This document shows positions 54,203-63,182 of a stretch of DNA of 64,000 nucleotides, piece by piece. Within the stretch, counting starts at the first letter, position 1. Each line of letters begins with the position of its first letter. Origin of the DNA: Microvirga sesbaniae. GTDB taxonomy: Bacteria > Pseudomonadota > Alphaproteobacteria > Rhizobiales > Beijerinckiaceae. The notes under the pieces are model-generated. The model did no database searches and was not told the origin of the DNA. It saw only the letters and a program-made list of their open reading frames with translations. The DNA is taken from NCBI RefSeq assembly GCF_025460805.1, contig NZ_JAMXFJ010000002.1:321490-385489 (forward strand), read 5' to 3'. A program made the position numbers and the translations under genes.

Positions 54203-56590
54203 ATGGTCCCGCCGATGAATCAGTCCGATCCCAGACCCGACCCGCAGGACGGCCTTGCCCATGAGCCGGCGTCCGGTTCCCTGAGCGCCCGCGCCCGCGC
54301 GGCGGTGACGCCGCAATCGCCCTATCTGAACGGGCTGAACCCGGAGCAGCGCGCCGCCGTCGAGGCCACGGAAGGCCCGGTTCTCGTTCTGGCCGGCGCC
54401 GGCACCGGCAAGACCCGCGTGCTCACCACCCGGATCGCGCATCTGATCGCCACCGGCAAGGCCTACCCGTCCCAGATCCTGGCCGTGACCTTCACCAACA
54501 AGGCCGCCCGGGAGATGCGCGAGCGCATCACCTCCGTGATCGGTCCCGTGGCGGAGGGTATGCAGTGGCTCGGCACCTTCCACTCGATCGGCACCAAGAT
54601 CCTGCGCCGCCACGCGGAGCTGGTGGGACTGCGCTCCGACTTCACCATCCTGGGGACGGACGATCAGCTCCGCCTGATGAAGCAGGTGATCGAGGCGGAA
54701 GGCATCGACGAGAAGCGCTGGCCGGCCCGCCAGCTCGCCGGCCATATCGACGGCTGGAAGAACCGGGGTCTCGGGCCCGACCAGGTGCCCGCCGGGGAGG
54801 CCGGAGCCTTCGCCAACGGCAAGGGCGGCCGGCTCTACCGGGCGTATCAGGAGCGATTGAAGGTTCTGAACGCCGTGGATTTCGGCGACCTCCTGCTCGA
54901 ATGCCTGCGCCTGTGGCGCGAGCACCCGGACATCCTGGAGCAGTACCAGGGCCGGTTCCGCTACATGCTGGTGGACGAGTATCAGGACACCAACGTGGCC
55001 CAGTACCTCTGGCTCAGGCTGCTGGCCCAGGCGCGCAAGAACCTGTGCTGCGTCGGCGACGACGACCAGTCGATCTACGGTTGGCGCGGCGCCGAGGTCG
55101 ACAACATCCTGCGCTTCGAGCACGACTTTCCCGGCGCCACCGTGATCCGCCTCGAGCGCAACTACCGCTCCACGGGCCATATCCTCTCCGCGGCCTCCGG
55201 GCTGATCGCCAAGAACCAGGGCCGCCTGGGCAAGACCCTGCGCACGGAGGATGAGGCCGGCGAGAAGGTGACAATCACCGGCGCCTGGGATTCCGAGGAC
55301 GAGGCGCGACTGATCGGCGAGGAGATCGAGGCGCTGCATGCCAAGAAGCACCCGCTCTCCGAGATCGCCATCCTGGTGCGCATCTCCGCCCAGATGCGCG
55401 AGATCGAAGACCGGCTCGTGACGCTGGGCGTGCCGTATCGCGTCATCGGCGGCCCGCGCTTCTACGAGCGCGCGGAAATCCGCGACGCGCTGGCCTATCT
55501 GCGCGTCGTCAACCAGCCGGCGGACGATCTCGCCTTCGAGCGGATCGTGAACGTGCCCAAGCGCGGCCTGGGCGACGCCACCATCCAGGTGCTGCACAAC
55601 CATGCCCGCGCGGCGCGCGTGCCGCTGGTGGAAGCCGCGCGCTTCATCGTCGAGACGGACGAGCTGAAGCCCAAGCCGCGCGCCACCCTGCGCGATCTCC
55701 TGATTTCCTTCGGCCGCTGGTCGAAGCTGTCCGAGACCCTGACGCAGTCGGAAGTCGCCCAGACGGTGCTGGAGGAATCCGGCTACACCGACATGTGGCA
55801 GAAGGACAAATCGGCCGATGCGGCGGGGCGCCTGGAAAACCTCAAGGAGCTCGTCCGCTCCATGGAGGAATTCCCCGACCTGCAGAGCTTCCTCGAGCAC
55901 GTCTCGCTGGTCATGGAGGCCAACGAGAGCGACACCGCCGAGCGCGTGAGCCTGATGACCCTCCATGCGGCCAAGGGCCTGGAGTTCAACACCGTCTTCC
56001 TGCCCGGCTGGGAGGAAGGCCTGTTCCCCAACCAACGGGCGCTCGACGAGAGCGGCCGCGCCGGCCTCGAGGAGGAGCGCCGCCTCGCCCATGTGGGCCT
56101 CACCCGCGCCCGGCGCAGCGCCAAGATCTACTTCGCGTCCAACAGGCGCATCCACGGCCTGTGGAACTCGACCGTTCCGAGCCGCTTCGTCGACGATCTG
56201 CCGGAGGCGAACGTGGAGATCGTCGAGGCCCCGGCGAACTTCTCCTACGGGGGGTATGGCGGCGGCTCGCGCTTCGACCGGATGCAACCCTTCAGCGGCT
56301 CCTCCTACCAGACCCCGGGCTGGCAGCGCGCCCAGGCGCATCGCGCCACGGCGGATGACGGCGTTTCGTCCGCCCGCCGCTCCGGCGACCGGCGCGGACC
56401 GATGCTGATCGAAGGCGAACTGGTGGCCAAGTCCACCGGCGGCTCGGGCTTTGCGGTGGGCGGACGGGTCCTGCACACCAAGTTCGGCCCTGGCACCATC
56501 GAAGCGGTGGACGGCAACAAGCTCACCGTCGCGTTCGACAAGGCCGGGCGCAAGATGGTGCTGGACAGCTTCGTCGAGGCCCTGGGCTAG
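54203..56590 (+). CDS. uvrD: UvrD/PcrA-type DNA helicase
   Basis: 795-residue superfamily 1A 3'-5' helicase for nucleotide excision and mismatch repair. The Q-motif region GLNPEQRAAVEATEGPVLVL precedes Walker A AGAGTGKT (64-71). Also present: FTNKAAREMRERI, DEYQDTN (motif II), DDDQSIYGWRGAE (III), LERNYRS (IV), LMTLHAAKGLEF (V) and VGLTRARR (VI). The C-terminal ~130 residues are a Gly-rich linker followed by a small beta domain (GGRVLHTKFGPGTIEAVDGN). Start may be ATG 54203 or 54215. The TAG stop is in the CTAG opening a palindromic repeat. Confidence 0.95.
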   Translation: MVPPMNQSDPRPDPQDGLAHEPASGSLSARARAAVTPQSPYLNGLNPEQRAAVEATEGPVLVLAGAGTGKTRVLTTRIAHLIATGKAYPSQILAVTFTNKAAREMRERITSVIGPVAEGMQWLGTFHSIGTKILRRHAELVGLRSDFTILGTDDQLRLMKQVIEAEGIDEKRWPARQLAGHIDGWKNRGLGPDQVPAGEAGAFANGKGGRLYRAYQERLKVLNAVDFGDLLLECLRLWREHPDILEQYQGRFRYMLVDEYQDTNVAQYLWLRLLAQARKNLCCVGDDDQSIYGWRGAEVDNILRFEHDFPGATVIRLERNYRSTGHILSAASGLIAKNQGRLGKTLRTEDEAGEKVTITGAWDSEDEARLIGEEIEALHAKKHPLSEIAILVRISAQMREIEDRLVTLGVPYRVIGGPRFYERAEIRDALAYLRVVNQPADDLAFERIVNVPKRGLGDATIQVLHNHARAARVPLVEAARFIVETDELKPKPRATLRDLLISFGRWSKLSETLTQSEVAQTVLEESGYTDMWQKDKSADAAGRLENLKELVRSMEEFPDLQSFLEHVSLVMEANESDTAERVSLMTLHAAKGLEFNTVFLPGWEEGLFPNQRALDESGRAGLEEERRLAHVGLTRARRSAKIYFASNRRIHGLWNSTVPSRFVDDLPEANVEIVEAPANFSYGGYGGGSRFDRMQPFSGSSYQTPGWQRAQAHRATADDGVSSARRSGDRRGPMLIEGELVAKSTGGSGFAVGGRVLHTKFGPGTIEAVDGNKLTVAFDKAGRKMVLDSFVEALG

Positions 56591-56764
56591 AGCATCGGAC
56601 GGACCCAGAGGGCCGCGTCAGCGACCCGAAGGGCCACGCCAGTGACCCGAACGGCCGCGCCAGCGAAAAGTGGATCCGGTTTTCCGTCCGATGCTCTCAT
56701 TCGAGAAGAAAGCATCGGATGGATCCCAAAAGGGCAAGTCCACTTTTCACGTCCGATGCTTTAG
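56587..56764. repeat. Composite palindromic repeat
   Basis: CTAGAGCATCGGACGGACCC…GGTTTTCCGTCCGATGCTC, linker TCATTCGAGAAGAAAG, GCATCGGATGGATCCC…CACGTCCGATGCTTTAG. An internal sub-repeat GACCCGAAGGGCC/GACCCGAACGGCC with GCGCCAGCG expands the first loop. Its left end supplies the uvrD stop codon. Confidence 0.9.
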
Positions 56765-56780
56765 CAGGATCCCGCAGTGC

Positions 56781-56868
56781 CTTCACCGGTCCTGTGCCGG
56801 TGATTCCGATCGAAAGCACGAGACGTTTCAGAGACAAGATGGCCGGGACAAGCCCGGCCATGACGTGG
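56781..56868. repeat. Second palindromic family, two units
   Basis: TTCACCGGTCCTGTGCCGGTGA and GATGGCCGGGACAAGCCCGG-CCATGACG, inverted with respect to each other across a 35-bp spacer. It lies immediately next to a composite palindromic repeat, as at 47561 and 21039. Confidence 0.8.
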
Positions 56869-56890
56869 CTCGCGTTCGGATCGGCTCTGA

Positions 56891-57772
56891 TCACTCTGCG
56901 GCAGCGGGCGGCACCGGGGCCGGCGGCGTGCCGTAGGTGCGCGGATCGACCGGGTTGAGCTGGCCTTCGTCGTCCGTGTAGGCCGGCGGACGGTCCACAT
57001 AGGTGAAGGTCCCCTTCCCGTCCGGTGCGGGGCCCTGCGCCCAGCGGCCCTCCTGGCTTTCCATGCCTTCCGAGTGGTTGAGGAACTGATAGGCGACTTC
57101 GCCCTTCTCCAGATCCTGCGGGAAATTCGACGGCACCGGCGTCTCCTCGAGCCCGTCTTCTTCCAGTTCGCGGATGGCGGCGAGCCACTGGTTCTGGTGC
57201 ATGGTGTCGCGGGCGATCAGGAACGAAAGCATGTCCCGCACGCCGGTGTCGTTAGTCATGTTGTAGAGGCGCGCGACCTGGAGACGGCCCTGACTTTCGG
57301 CGGTGACGTTGAAGCGGAAGTCCGCGAGCAGATTGCCGCTCGCGATGGTGTAGGCCGACGTCCAAGGATTGCCGACGCTGTCGGAGGGCCGCGCACCGAG
57401 ACCGGCCACGATGTAGTGCTGCGCGTTCATCCCCGCGACGATCGCGTCCTCCACCCGGGCGCCGCCCATCACGGCGCCAACCACCGAATTCTTGGCCATA
57501 TCCTCCTGCTGCTCGATCGGGGAGGTCTCGAGCAGGCGCGCGATCATGGTGGCGAGCATCTCCACATGGCCGATCTCCTCGGTGCCGATATCCATGATCA
57601 TGTCCTTGTACTTCTGCGGACCGCGGCAGTTCCAGCCCTGGAACAGGTAGGTCATCATCACGCTGATCTCGCCCCACTGGCCGCCGAGGGGCTCCTGCAG
57701 CATCTTGGCGAAAAGCGGATCGGGTTTCTCGGGCCTGGCGTGATACGCCATCTGCTTCTGGCGGAAGAACAT
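56891..57772 (-). CDS. Manganese catalase
   Basis: Non-heme dimanganese enzyme that disproportionates hydrogen peroxide. 293 residues from ATG 57772 (AGGAG about 7 nt upstream). Ferritin-like four-helix bundle with metal ligands in GGQWGEISVMMTYLFQGW (Glu35) and IGTEEIGHVEML (Glu66, His69), plus later ligands near ESQGRLQVARLY and RDTMHQNQW. The C-terminal 50 residues are Pro-rich and extended, as in other Mn catalases. Divergent from cfa. Confidence 0.94.
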   Translation of the reverse strand: MFFRQKQMAYHARPEKPDPLFAKMLQEPLGGQWGEISVMMTYLFQGWNCRGPQKYKDMIMDIGTEEIGHVEMLATMIARLLETSPIEQQEDMAKNSVVGAVMGGARVEDAIVAGMNAQHYIVAGLGARPSDSVGNPWTSAYTIASGNLLADFRFNVTAESQGRLQVARLYNMTNDTGVRDMLSFLIARDTMHQNQWLAAIRELEEDGLEETPVPSNFPQDLEKGEVAYQFLNHSEGMESQEGRWAQGPAPDGKGTFTYVDRPPAYTDDEGQLNPVDPRTYGTPPAPVPPAAAE

Positions 57773-57976
57773 CGGCTGCTCCTGTTCGATGGATCGAGTG
57801 GCGACTCGTGCCCCCACGAGGGTTCAGCCTTCCAACAAGAGCGACTCTTGCTTGTTCCCCGAATAGGCTGTCTTTCCTGTACTTTAGATAGGTTCTGATC
57901 TGCGGGATTTTCCTCTAGCCACCCGCCTGCAACTGTGGAACCATTCGGCCCGCTCGACTAACCATCAGAGGTGCCG

Positions 57977-59251
57977 ATGTTCCCGTTGTCCCACATGCTG
58001 AAATCCTTCGTACGCGCCGGAACGTTGAAGGTGATCGACGCGGAGGGCGGCGTTCACGTCTTCGGCGGGGACAAGCCGGGACCAAGCGTCACCATGCGGC
58101 TGACCGACCGCTCGCTCTATCACAAGCTTTTCCTCAATCCCGAGCTGCACGCGGGCGAAGCCTACATGGACGGGCGCCTGAGCTTCGAGGACGGCTCGAA
58201 TCTGCGGGATTTCCTCAATCTCTTCTCGATGAACCGCTCGACGCTGGCCAATTACCCGCTGCAGAGCGTGCTCAAGCGCATCTCGCGCACCGTGAAGCGG
58301 TTTCAGCAGGCGAACCCCGTGGGCAAGGCGCAGCAGAACGTGGCGCATCACTACGATCTCGGCAACGACTTCTACAAGCTCTTCCTCGACAAGGGCATGC
58401 AGTATTCCTGCGCGTATTTCGTCAACGACGACGACACGCTGGAGGAGGCGCAGCAGAACAAGCTGCGTCTCATCGCCTCGAAGCTTCAGCTCAAGCCCGG
58501 CTTGAGGATCCTCGACATCGGCAGCGGCTGGGGCGATCTCGCGCTCTATCTCGCCGCCATGGAGAACGTGGACGTCACGGGTGTCACCCTGTCGAAGGAG
58601 CAGTACGAACTCTCCAATGAAAAGGCGCGCCGCGCCGGCCTGTCGGATCGCGTGCGCTTCGAGCTGCTCGATTACCGCAAGGTCGACAGGAAGTTCGACC
58701 GCATCGTATCCGTGGGCATGTTCGAGCACGTCGGCGTGCACCATTACGGCGAGTTCTTCGCCAAGATCAACGCTCTGCTCGATGATGACGGACTGATGGT
58801 GCTGCATTCCATCGGCAAGATGAGCCCTCCCGGCACCGCGAGCCCCTGGCTGCGCAAGTACATCTTCCCGGGCGCCTATTCCCCTGCCCTGTCGGAGGTG
58901 TTCCCCGTCGTGGAGCAGAATCAGCTGTGGGTGACGGATCTCGAGTTCCTGCGCCTTCACTACGCGAAGACGCTCAACCATTGGCATCGGCGCTTCGAAG
59001 CCAACCGGGAGAAGATCGCCGCCATGTACGACGAGCGCTTCTGCCGGATGTTCGAGTTCTATCTCATCAGCGCCGAGACCATGTTCACGACCGGAAGCCA
59101 GCTGGTGTTCCACATGCAGCTGGCCCGCAAGCGCGATGCCGCGCCGATCGTGCGCGACTACATCACCGACACCCAGCGCGCGTACAAGGCCGAGGAGGCC
59201 GCGAAACTGCAAGTGCTGCAGCCTGCAGAGAAGGTTTTGCAGGCCGGCTGA
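57977..59251 (+). CDS. cfa: Cyclopropane-fatty-acyl-phospholipid synthase
   Basis: SAM-dependent enzyme that methylenates unsaturated phospholipid acyl chains, hardening the membrane under stress. 424 residues; GAGG precedes ATG 57977. N-terminal lipid-binding region with EAYMDGRLSFEDGSNLRDFL, then the methyltransferase domain: HHYDLGNDFYKLFLD, the SAM motif LDIGSGWGDLALYLA, VTLSKEQYELS, and SVGMFEHVGVHHYGEFF with the conserved Glu and His. Confidence 0.94.
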   Translation: MFPLSHMLKSFVRAGTLKVIDAEGGVHVFGGDKPGPSVTMRLTDRSLYHKLFLNPELHAGEAYMDGRLSFEDGSNLRDFLNLFSMNRSTLANYPLQSVLKRISRTVKRFQQANPVGKAQQNVAHHYDLGNDFYKLFLDKGMQYSCAYFVNDDDTLEEAQQNKLRLIASKLQLKPGLRILDIGSGWGDLALYLAAMENVDVTGVTLSKEQYELSNEKARRAGLSDRVRFELLDYRKVDRKFDRIVSVGMFEHVGVHHYGEFFAKINALLDDDGLMVLHSIGKMSPPGTASPWLRKYIFPGAYSPALSEVFPVVEQNQLWVTDLEFLRLHYAKTLNHWHRRFEANREKIAAMYDERFCRMFEFYLISAETMFTTGSQLVFHMQLARKRDAAPIVRDYITDTQRAYKAEEAAKLQVLQPAEKVLQAG

Positions 59252-59278
59252 GCGTCCGGCCAGACGGCACGATTGCAC

Positions 59279-60529
59279 CTATCTCGCGGTCGAGCCCGTC
59301 GTCTCCAGGGACACGGGCCGCCCCTGCTCGGCAGCCTGATAGATGGCCTGCATGATCCGGATGTCGCGCAGGCCCTCCTCGCCAGGCGTCTTGGGCTCCC
59401 GTTCTTCCAGCACGGCCTTCGCCATGTGATCCATCTCGGCGGCGAACTGGTTGCCCTCCGGGATCTGCACCCGCCGCTCCTCCTTCTCGGTCTTCACCAT
59501 CATCTGGTGGCGCTCGTATTCAGTGGCGGGATCGAGCACAAGCGACGCCTTCGAGCCGAAGACCTGGATGCGCTTGACCGGCGCGGTGGAGTAGGACGAG
59601 GTCAGGTTCGCCAGCGCTCCCGACGGGAAGCGGAGTTGGAACGCCACGAGTTCCTCGATTTCCCTGAAGCGAGGATCGCTCCTGTCGCTCGAGATATGGG
59701 CGGAGACCTCCACCGGCTCCTCGCCCGTGATGGTGCGGGCCGCCTGCAGCGAGTAGATGCCGATGTCGTAGAGCGATCCGCCGCCGGCGAGCGCTTTCAC
59801 CATGCGCCACTGATCGGCCGGCACCTTGGGATCGAGAATGCGCCCGTGATCGCTGGTGACGAGACGGATCCTGCCCAGCTCGCCTTCCCGCGCCATGCGG
59901 ATCGCTTCCATGTTGTACGGCTCGTATTGGGCCCGATAGGCGATCATGAGCTTGCGATCGGCCTCGCGGCCGGCGCGGATCATGGTCTCGCATTCATCCG
60001 CCGTCACCGCCATGGGCTTCTCGCACAGCACATGCTTGCCCGCCTTGAAGGCCCGCACGGTATATTCGGCGTGCAAGGCGTTCGGCAGGATGATGTAGAC
60101 GATGTCGATCTCGTCGTTGTCCGCGATGCGGTCGAAGTTCTGATAGTCGTAGATGTTCGCCTGCTCGACCCCGTAGCGGTCGGCCACCTGAAGCGCCTTG
60201 TCCCGGTTGCCCGAGACCAAGGCCACGAGCTTCGACGACTTGCTCTCCGCGAAGGAGGGAATGATCTGGTTCAGGGCGAACTGCCCCAGTCCCACGATAG
60301 CGTAGCCAAGTCGCTTGCCGGGCGCTTCCGGCATAGCCTTCTCCATCTCCGGCATGGGACGCCCCGTCGGCCCATCGGGAGGCAGGGCCGGACCGCCGCC
60401 CCCGCTCGCGCCGGTGCTTTGCGCGAAGCTCGGCCCTGCGGCCCCCAACGCGGAGCCTAAGAGAAGTCCTCCGCCCGTGCCGCGCAGGAAGAAGCGCCGG
60501 GACAGGCCCGTTTCGAACAGCATGGTCAT
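59279..60529 (-). CDS. Gfo/Idh/MocA family oxidoreductase, Tat-exported
   Basis: 416 residues with a twin-arginine signal (LSRRFFLRGTGGGLLLGSAL, cleavage near SFAQS) and a Gly/Pro-rich spacer, then a Rossmann domain (YAIVGLGQFALNQIIPSF) and the GFO dehydrogenase domain with CEKPMAVTADE and GGGSLYDIGIYSLQAAR. This resembles periplasmic glucose-fructose oxidoreductase, where NADP(H) is pre-bound before export. Substrate uncertain. Confidence 0.92.
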   Translation of the reverse strand: MTMLFETGLSRRFFLRGTGGGLLLGSALGAAGPSFAQSTGASGGGGPALPPDGPTGRPMPEMEKAMPEAPGKRLGYAIVGLGQFALNQIIPSFAESKSSKLVALVSGNRDKALQVADRYGVEQANIYDYQNFDRIADNDEIDIVYIILPNALHAEYTVRAFKAGKHVLCEKPMAVTADECETMIRAGREADRKLMIAYRAQYEPYNMEAIRMAREGELGRIRLVTSDHGRILDPKVPADQWRMVKALAGGGSLYDIGIYSLQAARTITGEEPVEVSAHISSDRSDPRFREIEELVAFQLRFPSGALANLTSSYSTAPVKRIQVFGSKASLVLDPATEYERHQMMVKTEKEERRVQIPEGNQFAAEMDHMAKAVLEEREPKTPGEEGLRDIRIMQAIYQAAEQGRPVSLETTGSTAR

Positions 60530-60552
60530 GATCGGCTCCGGGGGCGAGGGGC

Positions 60553-61428
60553 TCAGGTCAGGGTCTCGTAGTCCTTGTTCTTCAAGCCGTCATGGGAATG
60601 GCGCGTCGGCAGCTTGCCTTTCGGCTGCTTCTTGAAATGCGACGAGGCCTTGGCGCCGACCGGCCCCTTGGAGATCGTGATGCCGCCATCGACCGTGTAG
60701 AGCGCACCCGTGACGAAGCTCGCCTCGTCGGAGGCGAGGAAGCAGAACACGTTCGCGACTTCCTCCGGGGTGCCGCGCCGGCCCATGGGGGTGGCCTGCG
60801 TGATCATCGTGGCGAGTTCCGCGTCCATCGGGCCCGTGGACTTGTGCGTCCAGGCGGTGTCGATAGGGCCGGGGCACACGCAATTGGCGCGCACGCCGTA
60901 AGGGACCTGCTCGGCCGCCACGCCGCGGATGAAGGAGTGGATGAAGGCCTTCGTGCCGCCATAGGGGGTGTTCTTGGGATGACCGATCATGCCGGCCTCG
61001 GAGCCCGTGGCGATGATGTTGCCGTGGGTTTCCTGCAGATGAGGCAAGGCGAACTTGGTCATGAGGAAAACCGAGCGCACGTTTGAGCGGAAGGTCTCGT
61101 CGAACTTGTCGATGGGGTAATCCTGGGTCTCGGCGACCGCCAGGAAAACGCCCGCGTTGTTGACCAGGACGTCGATGCGCCCGTAGGCGCTCACGCAGGT
61201 CTCCACGGCCGCTTGCGCGTGACGCTCCTCGGCGATGTCGCCGAGATACACCTCGGCGAATCCGCCCGCTCCGTTGATCGTGCGGGCTACGTCGTCCACC
61301 GGATCATCGGGCAGGCCGACGAGGAGAAGGCGCGCGCCTTCCTGGGCGAACTTGAGCGCGATGGCCTCGCCGATGCCGGTGCCGGCACCCGTCACGATGG
61401 CAACCTTGTCGAAAAGACGTCCGGGCAT
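60553..61428 (-). CDS. Short-chain dehydrogenase/reductase
   Basis: 291 residues from ATG 61428 (AGGAG upstream). Cofactor motif VTGAGTGIGEA, NNAG, catalytic Ser/Tyr/Lys in GSEAGMIGHPKNTPYGGTKAF, and CPGPIDT. The family end DGGITISKG is followed by an extra basic tail of about 38 residues (AKASSHFKKQPKGKLPTRHS) not found in most SDRs. It lies 23 bp upstream of the Gfo/Idh/MocA gene on the same strand. Substrate unknown. Confidence 0.92.
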   Translation of the reverse strand: MPGRLFDKVAIVTGAGTGIGEAIALKFAQEGARLLLVGLPDDPVDDVARTINGAGGFAEVYLGDIAEERHAQAAVETCVSAYGRIDVLVNNAGVFLAVAETQDYPIDKFDETFRSNVRSVFLMTKFALPHLQETHGNIIATGSEAGMIGHPKNTPYGGTKAFIHSFIRGVAAEQVPYGVRANCVCPGPIDTAWTHKSTGPMDAELATMITQATPMGRRGTPEEVANVFCFLASDEASFVTGALYTVDGGITISKGPVGAKASSHFKKQPKGKLPTRHSHDGLKNKDYETLT

Positions 61429-61582
61429 GGGGATCTCCTGGGAAGGGAACAAGCGAGGCCGTGAGCCACGAGCCGCAGCCGCCTCAGGTGAGGGCACAAC
61501 GGAACGCCACTCCGACGGTTCCCGGAAATGCTCGATCTCACGGACAGGTGACCTGCAGGGCAAGGGGTGCTAAGGCGAGGTC

Positions 61583-62503
61583 ATGCTCGAAGGTCTTCAT
61601 CCCAACCGCCCTACCCACGTCTTCCGCATCACCACGGACGAGCGCTCCGCCCGCGCTATGACCGACATGATCGGGGAGATTTTCGATCCGGCCGAAACAG
61701 CCGTCGCATCCTTCGAGACGGAGGATGGCGGACCGTGGATGCTGGAGGCCTATTTCGCCCATCAGCCCGACGAGGCTGCAATCCGGGACCTGCTGCGCCC
61801 TCTCGTCGGCCCGGAGGCGGACAAGGGCATCTTTCTTCCGATCGAGCAGAAGGATTGGGTGAAGGCATCGCTGGAGGGGCTCAAGCCTGTCCGTGCGGGC
61901 CGCATCTTCGTCCATGGCTCGCACGATCGGCACGAACGGCGACCGAGCGACATCGCGATCGAGATCGAAGCCGGGCTCGCCTTCGGCACGGGTCATCACG
62001 GCACCACGAAGGGCTGCCTGCTTGCGTTCGTGGATGAGTTGAAGACGCGTACGCCCCGCCACGTGCTCGATGTCGGAACAGGCACGGGGATCCTGGCCTT
62101 TGCGGCGGCCAAGATTCTGAAGCGGCCCGTGGTGGCCGGAGACATCGATCCGGAAGCCGTGCGCGTGGCGCGGGAGAACGCGCGGCTGAACGGGATCGGA
62201 GCGTTCATGAAGCTCTATGTCGGCCCCGGCATCCGCCATGCGGAGGCGGACCGCTCAGGCCATTTCGATCTGGTCTTCGCCAACATCCTGGCGAAGCCCC
62301 TACGGATGCTGGCGCCGTCGCTGGCGCGCGTGGCGAGCCCGGACGGAACGATCATCCTGTCGGGCCTGCTCGCCCGGGACGTTGCCGGCGTGCTGTCCAC
62401 CTATGCCCATCAGGGATGGTATCTGCGGCGCCGCTACGATCTGGAAGGCTGGGCGGCGCTGGTGCTGAAGCGGGGCAACGCTCGTCCGCTGCCCCGCCCC
62501 TAA
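61583..62503 (+). CDS. prmA: Ribosomal protein L11 methyltransferase
   Basis: 306-residue SAM-dependent methyltransferase acting on ribosomal protein L11. N-terminal L11-recognition part, then AFGTGHHGTTKGCL, the SAM motif LDVGTGTGILAFAAAK and FDLVFANILAKPL, in which the NPF-type motif is ANIL as usual for PrmA. Length is normal. Confidence 0.93.
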   Translation: MLEGLHPNRPTHVFRITTDERSARAMTDMIGEIFDPAETAVASFETEDGGPWMLEAYFAHQPDEAAIRDLLRPLVGPEADKGIFLPIEQKDWVKASLEGLKPVRAGRIFVHGSHDRHERRPSDIAIEIEAGLAFGTGHHGTTKGCLLAFVDELKTRTPRHVLDVGTGTGILAFAAAKILKRPVVAGDIDPEAVRVARENARLNGIGAFMKLYVGPGIRHAEADRSGHFDLVFANILAKPLRMLAPSLARVASPDGTIILSGLLARDVAGVLSTYAHQGWYLRRRYDLEGWAALVLKRGNARPLPRP

Positions 62504-62510
62504 GCGAAAA

Positions 62511-62615
62511 TTACTCGGCCAGGACGCCCGGATAGCGCTTGGCGAGTTCGCGACGGAGCTCGAGGGTCTCGGCCCAGACGTCGCGGATGGCCTTCATGGC
62601 GGTGATGATGATCAT
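62511..62615 (-). CDS. Very small protein
   Basis: 34 residues: MIIITAMKAIRDVWAETLEL, ending RRELAKRYPGVLAE. The amphipathic, Arg-rich helix resembles the short DUF1127-like proteins common in this order, but that is a resemblance only. It converges on prmA with 7 bp between the stops. Ribosome binding site weak. Confidence 0.5.
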   Translation of the reverse strand: MIIITAMKAIRDVWAETLELRRELAKRYPGVLAE

Positions 62616-62644
62616 GGTATCGTCTCGCTCTAGGATGGTTTCGG

Positions 62645-62857
62645 TCAGATCTTGGCTGGCAGCGGCTCGGCCTGGTCGAGGAACAGGGCTGAATGGTCCT
62701 GCCGGCGGCTCAGGTCCTGAATGTACGCCTCGTGGCGGCGCAGCTCCTGCGCGGCGCTTCGGGCGCGGCTTTCGGCGATGCGCGCCGCGACCCGCGAAAG
62801 ACGGGACGGCTTCTCGGACGTGCCGAAGAGAACGGTGGAAAAGATTGCTGCGATCAT
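62645..62857 (-). CDS. Small hypothetical protein
   Basis: 70 residues: a short hydrophobic start (MIAAIFSTVLFGTSEKPSRL) and a basic helix (RVAARIAESRARSAAQELRR, HEAYIQDLSRRQ). GGAGATGAGCCC precedes the ATG. Only 29 bp upstream of the 34-residue gene on the same strand, so they may be co-transcribed. No family recognised. Confidence 0.6.
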   Translation of the reverse strand: MIAAIFSTVLFGTSEKPSRLSRVAARIAESRARSAAQELRRHEAYIQDLSRRQDHSALFLDQAEPLPAKI

Positions 62858-63090
62858 GGGCTCATCTCCATCAGAGTGGTGCTGAGACCCTTCAGCGTTC
62901 CTCTGTTGTCGTTGTCAGGAAGATAAGCCCGGTCCGACTTTAGTAGAAGTCATAGGATCACATGTTCGTCATGCGTCCATTGCAGAGCAAAGGCGAAGTT
63001 GCCGCCATTCCAGGCATATGGCGCATATTTCCCAGGCGGAGTGCCGCAGGCCGCGCCACCCTGGTCCTAGACGGCCCGGCAGCCGGTTCG

Positions 63091-63140
63091 CCATCGGTCG
63101 GGTGCCGAAAGTGGTTTCCCCGCCGGGTCCGATGCACTAG
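63091..63140. repeat. Decayed palindromic repeat
   Basis: CCATCGGTCGGGTGCCGAAAGTGG and GGGTCCGATGCACTAG are recognisable remains of the B-type palindrome with its CTAG end. The rest of 62858-63182 shows no gene. Confidence 0.6.
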
Positions 63141-63182
63141 CGTGTCGCCCTCTTCCTTCCGGACCCTTCGGTGCTGCTTTCC

